From the NCBI GenBank assembly GCA_963576785.1, contig OY756140.1, forward strand, positions 744,001-808,000: a DNA stretch of 64,000 nt, read 5' to 3'. This document shows positions 56,029 to 64,000 of the stretch, in pieces. A program made the translations under genes and the position numbers. The stretch is from Chlorophyllum brunneum (lineage: Eukaryota; Basidiomycota; Agaricomycetes; Agaricales; Agaricaceae). Numbering within the stretch: position 1 is the first letter of the stretch; each line of letters begins with the position of its first letter. A model generated the notes under the pieces. The model was not told the origin of the DNA. It saw nothing but the letters and a program-made list of their open reading frames with translations, and ran no database searches.

Positions 56029-58990
56029 ATGTCCCTCAAGATCCTACTGCTGGGTGCTGGAGGCAGGGAACACGCTCTCGCCTGGCGTCTCTCGAAATCA
56101 GATCTCGTCGAGCACATCTATATCTGCCCCGGAAACGGTGGCACAATCACCGCAAACAAGTGCTCCAATCTCGACGTTATCTCCCAGAACGATTTCCCCA
56201 GTTTGGTCGCCTTTGCATTGAAGAACGATGTCTGTTGATCCCCGCTTCTTAATCCTCCGAGATTAACTCCTACCATCATTTGCGTAATAGGTCAATCTCG
56301 TCGTCCCCGGCCCTGAACAACCCCTGGTCGACGGTATCGAAATCCACTTCCGTAATGGTGAATTGTCCTACAGAACTCATACCAACTCTCATCTTATAAA
56401 AAAGACTCCCAGTCGGCATCCCCGTCTTCGGTCCTAATGTTCTCGCCGCAAGGATGGAAGGCTCCAAAGCCTTTTCTAAGGATTTCATGAGCCGTCACAA
56501 CATCCCCACTGCCAAATTCAAAATCTTCGGCTCCAACCAATTCGAAAACGCGTCAGAGTACATCAAAACATGCGGTCATCGCGTCGTCCTCAAAGCAAGC
56601 GGACTCGCTGCTGGAAAAGGTGTCCTCATTCCAGAAACCGAAGAAGAAGCCCTCGCAGGGCTGAAGGAGATCATGGTCAACCGTGCGTTTGGCAGCGCAG
56701 GTCCGCCCTCAAAAAAATTCGTATCTTATTCTTCCAGGCTCATATCGATGTAGGAAATGAGGTCGTTATTGAGGAATATCTCCAAGGCCCAGAAATCTCC
56801 ATCCTTGCTTTTTCTGATGGTTACTCGATCGTACCCCTTCCCCCCGCTCAGGACCACAAGCGTATTGGTGAAGGGGACACAGGCCTTAACACTGGTGGTA
56901 TGGGTGCATATGCCCCTGCACCAGTTGCTACCCCAGAGGTGATAAACCGCATCATCAAAGAGGCCCTGCGTCCCACAATTGATGGCATGCGTCGTGAAGG
57001 TTAGATAGCTCTGCTGTTCAGTCGATCTTCCTCACGAGATGGTCCGTAGGCTATCCGTTCGTTGGAATGCTCTTCACCGGCTTCATCCTCACAAATTCAG
57101 GACCCAAAGTCCTCGAATATAACGTCCGCTTTGGCGATCCCGAAACCGAAGCCCTACTGCTTCTCCTAGACGACAAGACTGACTTGGCTGCCATACTTCA
57201 CGTCAGTATATCCCACTAACAATGCCGCCCCATTCAAATTTTACTACTATAGGCCTGCGCTGAGCACCATCTGGACTCCATCGATATCAGGTTCAAACCC
57301 GGCTATGTAGTCTCAGTTGTTCTGGCATCTGCGGGTTACCCCGGAGACTATGAAAAAAACAAAGAAGTCACATTCACTCGCGTTCCTTATGACTGTGTGC
57401 TCTCCTCTCCTCTCATCTACATATACAACCTGATTGGAGTCTACTTGGCACAGTCCACATCTTCCATGCTGGAACTAAAGAAGTCAAAGACAGGATATAC
57501 ACCACCGGTGGGCGCGTCCTCGTAGTTTCCGCATATGCACCCACGCTCGAAAAGGCTCTCCAATATGCCTACGGAGGTGTTGAAACCATTAAATTCGAGG
57601 GAAAGACCTTCCGGCGTGACATCGCTCACCGGTATACTCTTCCCGCATTTTTCGTTTTCCATTCTAACTCTATCACTCTAGCGCACTCACTCCCGAAGCG
57701 AAAACCGCATCTTCAACTGACCAAACCGCACTCACATATGCCCAAGCGGGCGTCTCAGTCGACGCCGGAAATGCTCTTGTTGAAGCGATCAAACCCTACG
57801 TCCGTGCTACCCGTCGCCCAGGGGCAAATGCTGAAATTGGTGGATTCGGCGGTGTGTTCGATTTGAAAGCCATCGGGTACCAAGACCCGCTGCTTGTGAG
57901 TGGGACAGATGGTGTAGGTACGAAGCTGAGGGTTGCTGTCGAAGCTGGTGTACATGATCTCGTGGGTATGTCGTCAGTTTTGCTTTCTCCTTGAATAGTG
58001 TTTCATAATTCTGGGGTGCAGGTATCGATCTTGTTGCTATGTCTGTGAATGATCTGCTGGTCCAAGGAGCAGAACCATTATACTTTCTCGATTATTATGG
58101 GTGTAGCAGACTCGACGTTGGAATTGCTACCGAGGTCATCAAGGGCATAGCTGAAGGATGCCGTCAAGCAGGATGTGCTCTCGTTGGCGGGGAAACTGCA
58201 GAAATGCCAGGGATGTACCAAGAAGGTTATCTATCACTCCCAGCTCTCCCCCTGGGTCGTTTATTGACACAATCCTACCATCCTTGCAGGTGACTATGAT
58301 CTCGCAGGGTTTTCAGCGGGTGCCGTTGAACGCAGCCTGCTCCTTCCTCGAACCCAAGCCATCCAAGAGGGTGATATACTCCTTGGGCTTTCCTCCGCTG
58401 GTATACACTCCAACGGATTCTCTCTCGTTCGTAAAATTATTGCCCGTTCCCAGTATACATACTCCTCTCCATGTCCTTGGGAAAACCCAACCATCACCGT
58501 TGCATCATCCACCGACCCTCATCCACCTTCCCCTTCTGCCCAATCCATCTCCACTTCCACCATCACATTAGGCAGAGCCCTTCTCGAGCCCACACGAATC
58601 TATGTCCCTCAAGTCCTACCCATCGCCAAACGTGGTCTCATCAAGGCGATGTCACACATCACCGGTGGCGGGTTCATCGAAAATATCCCTCGTGCTTTAC
58701 CCAAAAACCTCGGATGTTATATTGACGCCGGTGCTTGGCCTTACCCACCCTTGTTCCAATGGTTGAAACGCGAGGGTGTGGTTGATGCTTTGGAAATGGC
58801 TAGGACATTTAATAATGGGATTGGTATGGTTCTGATTGTGAATCCAAGGGATGTAAGGACTGTTAAGGAGTTGCTTGGAAGGGAGGGCCAGGAGGCTGGG
58901 AACAAGGCAAAGGTGTATGAGATCGGGATGGTTACGACGGATGTAGGTGTTGAGATGAAAAACCTGCAAGCGTGGTCTTCTCCTGTATGA
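56029..58990 (+). CDS. ADE5,7: Bifunctional GAR synthetase / AIR synthetase (Ade5,7)
   Basis: Catalyses steps 2 and 5 of de novo purine synthesis in the cytosol. Exons: 56029-56229, 56291-56357, 56413-56700, 56754-56999, 57050-57201, 57253-57394, 57454-57631, 57682-57965, 58022-58225, 58290-58990; 820 residues, close to yeast Ade5,7 (802). GARS half (1-430): [57 protein letters not shown] and [18 protein letters not shown] half (430-820): [75 protein letters not shown] and [16 protein letters not shown]. The GART transformylase domain of animals is absent, as in other fungi. Confidence 0.96.
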
Positions 58991-60296
58991 ACAAAACCTA
59001 AAGGAAGGATAGGCTGGTGCGGTTAGGAATATGGAATATGGAATTTATGTTTTGGTTCGAAATAAGCAAATGTGGACACAAAGTAGAAATCTCTTGTGGA
59101 GTGTAAACGAAGTATGGCATTGTATATATCCGTCTTCTCAATCATGTCGCCAAGTGTTTCGCTATGCGAGCTCGGACTAATCGTGGTCTGTCTACAGTCC
59201 AGCTCGTCTTTCCGGAGCGAGTGCTACGAAAGCGGGTAAAGTTCGGGTCAGCTGTAGGGCTCGGAGAGTTATGCATAGTTTCCACTCGGCGTGTAGACTT
59301 GTCAGTGTGAATCCATGTCCGTAATTTGTTCCGCAAATGCACATTTGGATTTAATCATATAGAGAGTGGTGTTCCTAAGCTACGGAGGGGGGACACACCA
59401 TCGAAACATACATACATGTAACGCCACCCAAGTGGGCGTAACAGACAAGAAAGAACACAAAGCTAGACTGCAGAACCTCTATCTGCGTAGCACGTACGAG
59501 GCGAAAAAAAACCGATGCATAAACAGACGGGGAAGGCAAACATAAGAAAATGAGGGAGAGATGGAATATCGAGAGAAGGGACAGTTTTATGCTAGAGTGT
59601 GAGATAGTAGAGAGGAATGCGGAGCGGGGTGTGTGTATTTAAGCGTGTGCTGAGAGTCATGGTGTTGGTAGTGACGGTGATGTCGACAGCGTTTGAATGT
59701 GTATGTGGGTGTAGCAGTAGTAATCGTAGTAGTAGTAGTAAGCTATAGTAGTGCTTTCGAGGAAAAAAGAAAAAAAGACAAGACAGAAAACCGAACAAAG
59801 AGTAATATAAATCAAAAAGGAACAAAACGCCCATAAAAACGAGAGAAAAAAGCCAGACAACCCAAAAGAGAACATCAAGGTGTGATCAGGGAACGATGAA
59901 TGGACTGAGAAATGCAAGCAGTGCGTGGAGGGTAAGGATGCAGGAGGATGTAAACGGTTGCACCTAACGAAGATAGGAAGCGTCTGGGGTGGTGGGGGTA
60001 GCAAAGGGGGAAGAAGGAAATAGTAGTCCGTGCCTATGTCCAGGCTGGAATCAATGGATAGAAGGGACCTTTTTGGGGAAGGGATAAAATACACCGAGAG
60101 ACGTAAAGTGTCGGTGATGGATAGCAAGCACCAAGGAGCGAGCGGAGGGTTGTTAGATATGATGAGGAAAGAGGAGAGAAGAAGAAATAAAAGCATCGAT
60201 AGCGACAAAAAGATCAACAGGGAGGCAATCAAGCAAGAGTTCAGGGTTCATCACGAACAAAGGAAACAATCCGAAACCCAGGCCAGGAAAGAGGAC
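58991..60296. other. Long intergenic / 3' UTR region
   Basis: 1.3 kb between the ADE5,7 stop and the convergent CCCH gene stop. From 59600 to 60250 the minus strand is pyrimidine-rich with short simple repeats (GTAGTAGTAGTAG near 59727), which looks like a long 3' UTR. A long minus-strand frame at 59657-60232 is a by-product of this composition. No gene supported. Confidence 0.45.
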
Positions 60297-62649
60297 CTAA
60301 GCAGATACGGAGACCTCCTTTGCAATATCTGAGGCTCCCGACGCGGCTGCTGCGGTAGCTACGGCTGCAAATGAGACGGCAAGCTTGTTCACAGGTGGCT
60401 CAGAAGGCGCACAATTGTCGACGACTCCATTAACTTCAGCTTTTGGAGAGTCCTATATTCGGTCCGAAGGTCAGCCACATGTTGGTATTTTCAATTTGGA
60501 ACACGTACCTTTGTTGACGTGGCAGGCGATCGAGGATAGTCAGGGGTGCCGCGAGTGCTGCTCGGTTCCTTACCAGTGCCGTTGACGAAGGAAAAAACTT
60601 CCTTTTTCATAGGAGCAGGGGCCTGCAATATCTGGGCAGCAGTTGGTCCGCTCCCGGTCAAGGGACTCCTTGAAGGTGGTGTGATGGTCCCCACCAAGAC
60701 AGGGAATTCATCAGCATTGGGTACACGTTGCTTCGTCGGCGCCTGCACCGGAGGTTTTTGCATCTTCCCATTATAGTGGTTAAAGTGAGGGTTCAAGCTG
60801 TGGTGTGGATGGTGGTGATGGGGTTTGCCGCCCTGAGAGAAACGTGGACGACCGCCGACGCCATTGAAAACATTGCCATTGTCATTGGTGGCATTCAAGG
60901 GTTTTTCGACACCGTTTTGCTGCTGTGTCTGAGATTCCTGAATACAAACCATATAATCAATACATGGGGTACATAAAGGAAAAAAGAGCGCTAAGGCAGA
61001 TCCCTCACATCTCGAATGTTCAGATTGTTGAACTTTTCTTCCAGACCACTGCCATGACCGTTATTATGACCGTGGCCGTTTGGCAGAGCATGACCACGTG
61101 GCTGCCTGGGTCCACCTCCCCTTCCTCCGTAGTAAGGTCCATGATGCGTTGTGGGTGCAGTAGTACCATCAGGCATTACGTGTGGGAATCGACACTCGTC
61201 GCTGGGTAATCAGAATTCAAAAATCAGTTGTGGAGGTTCAAGAGCATTTTTGGAAGACATGTTGGCAAAAAAGGAAGTTGGTCTATATCGGGGAATCACA
61301 TACCCATTTTTACACCGTCCAGCGGGAAAGAAGAGACAGGGAGGCTTAGGTTTGCCAAACGAAGCACGTCGACTACCTCGGCGAGCATGCATGGATCCAT
61401 CGCGACTGTGGACGGGCGGGGCACTGTTATGAAAGCTTTCGAGTACGGGCTGAGCAGGTTTTGGCATGCCATCAACCTCCGGCGGGAAATTTATGTTCCC
61501 ATTCTGCAATGGTGGTTGTTGAGAGGGGTAAATACCGGGGCCGTCCTGTTGCACGTTGAAAGGGCCCGTCGGTGTGGGTGTAAAATTAGTAGGCGATTGA
61601 GGTCCGGCAGGCGGAATTTGAGGCTGAGGTTGGTGGTGGAGGGGCGGCAGGGGGGGAACAGAGAGAGGAACCGGCATTGGTGTAGAATGAGGGTAGGCTG
61701 AGGGTGACATGGGCCCATACGGAACTGGAGGTGGGATTCCATTCGGACTGAAAGGGCCCTGAGTCGGTGACATAACTTCCGAAGGTGACCTGCCATGGAC
61801 CATGTGAGGAGGGCCAGGTGGCGGGGAAATTGGTGTCATTGGGTGGGGGCCATTGGGATGCTGGAAGTTGGGTGGTGGGTAGTAGTTGGGAGGGTAAGGA
61901 GGAGCGGTCATAGGCTCGTATGGAGGATACTGTGTAGGGGGAGGACCTCCACCAGGATAATATCCTTGAGGCGGATGGGCGAAAATACACGAGGGACCAT
62001 AACGACAAGCAGGGAAGTACCTGCACGGGATCAAACGAGCCACTTCGGGAGGAGGAAGATGATTCAGACCTCCAGGCGAGTGACCTTCACCCATAACCTG
62101 GGGTGGGGGAGGTGGGTAAAAGACACCTCCATCTGGGACAGTCGAAAGTGAGGGATTGATGATGGGATAATAAGGATATGCTTCTGGGGGAGGTGGAGGA
62201 TAGTAGGTCTTTTGTGAGTCATTGTTACCGTCCTGTGGATAGGTCGGTTCAGAGGCGGGAACGCCATCCGGCAACGACTTGTTTTTTGCTTGAGCGAGTA
62301 GGTCCAGAATGAGCTGGTCTGCAGTGTACTGCTCCGGAGAGCCATTAGACGGGTCTGCACCTGAGTTTGGGAGCTAATCAGTCAACATCGTGTGAGAGGA
62401 AAGACGGGGACATGCCTTTGTCAAGGAGAGCGCGAATGACGTCGACATGACGATTTCTGACAGCCTCGATAAGTGGAGTGGAGCCAGAGTCGTCTGTGGT
62501 GAAGGCGGGAAGTGTGAGAAGGATGTGGAGATGGGGATGGGAGACGACGAACCTTTGGCCTCAATGTCGAGTGGATTCACGTTGGTGAGTAGATCGTTGA
62601 GGACGGGGAGGTTGCCCTCCGAGGCGGCCTTGAGCAGGACATGGGCCAT
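60297..62649 (-). CDS. Ankyrin and CCCH zinc-finger RNA-binding protein
   Basis: Probable mRNA regulator. Exons: 62553-62649, 62416-62493, 61304-62360, 61009-61201, 60509-60937, 60297-60452; 669 residues. An ankyrin repeat pair covers about residues 1-60 (LLKAASEGNLPVLNDLL, then GSTPLIEAVRNRHVDVIRAL). Two CCCH fingers follow: C-X5-C-X5-C-X3-H near 170 (CRYFPACRYGPSCIFAH) and C-X7-C-X5-C-X3-H near 400-420 (CLFFPAGRCKNGDECRFPH), the second crossing an intron. Between them is a Pro/Tyr-rich linker; after them, Gly/His-rich and Ala-rich segments. The donor after LLDKG is GC (AAAG/GCATGT). Ankyrin plus spaced CCCH fingers also occurs in plant and fungal stress regulators; the target RNAs are unknown. 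Confidence 0.88.
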
Positions 62650-62935
62650 GGTTGGATGGGTGGTGGATGGGAGAGGGGAAGTATGGGAAGAAGCGGAGGG
62701 AGAGGCAGATGAGCGCAGGCCAGCGACAAGATTTGTTCAGACCGGAGCTTTCGGAAAAGTTTGCAGAAAAATTAAAAAAAAAATGCCACCGTGCGCCTTT
62801 TCCAGATCGATCTCGCTTCATAAGCCGTCCAACGTCACTCCGGGTGCCGACCGAGCTCCGGCCGCCGCACCGTTCTCCGCCAGTCCATGTATTATGCGAC
62901 GTACAGTACAGTACCCAGTGTCACAAGAATGCAGT

Positions 62936-64000
62936 CTAGTGTCTATACCGTCCTACGGCCTGGCTTCCACCGTCTGCCACTGATTCAATCAATCGCATCG
63001 TTGTATTTCTCTCGATATCAGATGCACTCACCTGTGGCACCGGCGAATCCACCTCCATGCCCAGTTTTCGCAGGAGCTGACGGGCAGGTTTGCCTGCCGT
63101 CGGAGGAAGCTCGAGCTCTTTGGAGGGTGGTAGTTCCATGAGCTCACGAACTGCCAAGCGGGTATCCTTGCCTGTTCCCGTGATCGCTAATTTAGTCAAC
63201 GTCCTCTCGCTCCAACCAATAAACTGCGCACCGTTGTACAATACGTCATAAACCTGTTCTCGTCAGTAAACCCCAACTCGTGAAATATAGCTTGAACATA
63301 CCGAGGTAGCGATCGGCGCCCTGACACCTAGGCCATCGATTATTGTCTTGGCTCCCTTGGCAGTTGAAACACCCTCAGCTACACTGCCTAGCGTTTTCAT
63401 AATCTCATCTAGCGACTCTCCCCGTCCGAGTCGGTACCCAACAGTGTAATTACGACTGTTGGGTGAACTGCACGTCAGGAACAAATCCCCAACACCGGCG
63501 AGGCCTAGGAAGGTTAACGGTGAAGCGCCATATGCCGTCCCAATACAAGTCAGCTCAGCCAGGCCTCTAGTGATGATCACTGTACAGGCCATCAGCGCTG
63601 TTTGCAGGGATCCACAGAGAAAAATGCAGTACGAACTAGCACGGGTGTTGTTTTGGAAGCCTAGGCCGTCGGACATACCAGCGGCAATCGCATACACGTT
63701 CTTCAGGGCACCGGATAGCTCGATACCAATAGGGTCTCCATTGGTGTAACTTGATGCAGCCGTCAGGCAGCTGAGGGCGAGAGTATTAATAAAGTTACTT
63801 ACCATCTAAAGTGGGGTTGGTGGAAGAGCGCTGCGGCTTTGCTTGCCTCGGCTTCGGTGAATGAAGCAACAGAAACGGATGTTGGTTGCCTGTCAACAAC
63901 TGAAAGAAAGCAAAAATAAGTTAGGCCGGGGGCCGCGCGACGGGAAAATGACTAACTCACTTTCTTTGGCAAAAGAAGGTCCGGACTGTAGAATGTGACT
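62936..64000 (-). CDS. Glycerol-3-phosphate dehydrogenase, GpsA type (5' end outside window)
   Basis: NAD(P)-dependent reduction of dihydroxyacetone phosphate to glycerol 3-phosphate. Exons in view: 63961 to beyond 64000, 63803-63899, 63302-63770, 63032-63253 and a likely 62936-62959. The visible part starts within the conserved SGPSFAKEIVDRQPTSV block and includes the catalytic-lysine motif IGIELSGALKNVYAIAAG, then GLAELTCIGTAYGASPLTFL, LAGVGDLFLTCSSPNSRNY, RLGRGESLDEI and AEGVSTAKGA. These match bacterial-type GpsA rather than the eukaryotic Gpd1 pattern (GLADLITTC). The NAD-binding N-terminus lies outside the window. The last intron (62960-63031) is 72 bases, free of stops and in frame, so both spliced and retained forms end at the same codon. 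Confidence 0.88.

Noticed and set aside
59657..60232. Minus-strand frame with several hydrophobic stretches
   Set aside because: Lies in pyrimidine-rich, simple-repeat DNA of a probable 3' UTR; low complexity, no start context or homologous motif.

Overview
This window is nuclear DNA from a filamentous basidiomycete, most likely a mushroom-forming Agaricomycete. The evidence is gene-dense DNA with very many short introns (about 45-65 bases, GT-AG), a class I hydrophobin, a fungal-type guanyl-specific ribonuclease, a Tea1/Kel1-type kelch polarity protein and several proline/serine-rich proteins without a recognised family. There is no operon structure, CRISPR array or prophage, and I see no intact transposon. 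Exon boundaries were derived by hand from splice signals. In every complete multi-exon model except one unresolved 5' end, exon phases close exactly.

Layout. 1-2.8 kb: gene-poor flank, a decayed tRNA-like patch and a hydrophobin gene (-). 2.8-13.2 kb: DNA2 helicase/nuclease (+), then a kelch/coiled-coil cell-end factor (+). 13.5-19.6 kb: RRP5 (-) head-to-head with SF3A2/Prp11 (+), sharing about 170 bases of promoter. 20.0-24.8 kb: an allantoate-permease-type MFS transporter (-) and a secreted RNase T1-family enzyme (-), separated by a degraded stretch. 25.8-32.0 kb: two disordered proteins (-). 32.2-39.1 kb: SLD2 (+), an F-box/LRR-like protein (+) and the proteasome lid subunit RPN5 (+). 39.2-42.9 kb: mitoribosomal mS23 (-) and a peroxisomal 4-coumarate-CoA-ligase-like enzyme (-) with 18 exons. 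43.0-45.7 kb: MED7 (+), a U6 snRNA gene (+), a BCL7-like chromatin protein (+) and a tiny metallothionein (-). 46.1-55.7 kb: an apolipoprotein N-acyltransferase-like membrane nitrilase (+), a Met/His-repeat protein (+) and a 1481-residue disordered protein with an Arg/Glu-rich tract (-). 56.0-64.0 kb: bifunctional ADE5,7 (+), an ankyrin/CCCH zinc-finger protein (-) and a GpsA-type glycerol-3-phosphate dehydrogenase (-) cut by the window edge.

Most genes are unrelated housekeeping functions, so I do not see a new multi-gene system. The unusual content lies in gene structure. There are microexons of 3 to 15 bases in SF3A2, the acyl-CoA ligase and the metallothionein, and three apparent GC-AG introns. 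Two 3n introns contain no stop codon, so retaining them would add residues without breaking the frame. Two spliceosome components lie in the same window: the U6 snRNA and SF3A2, whose own start is split into 4-base and 8-base exons.
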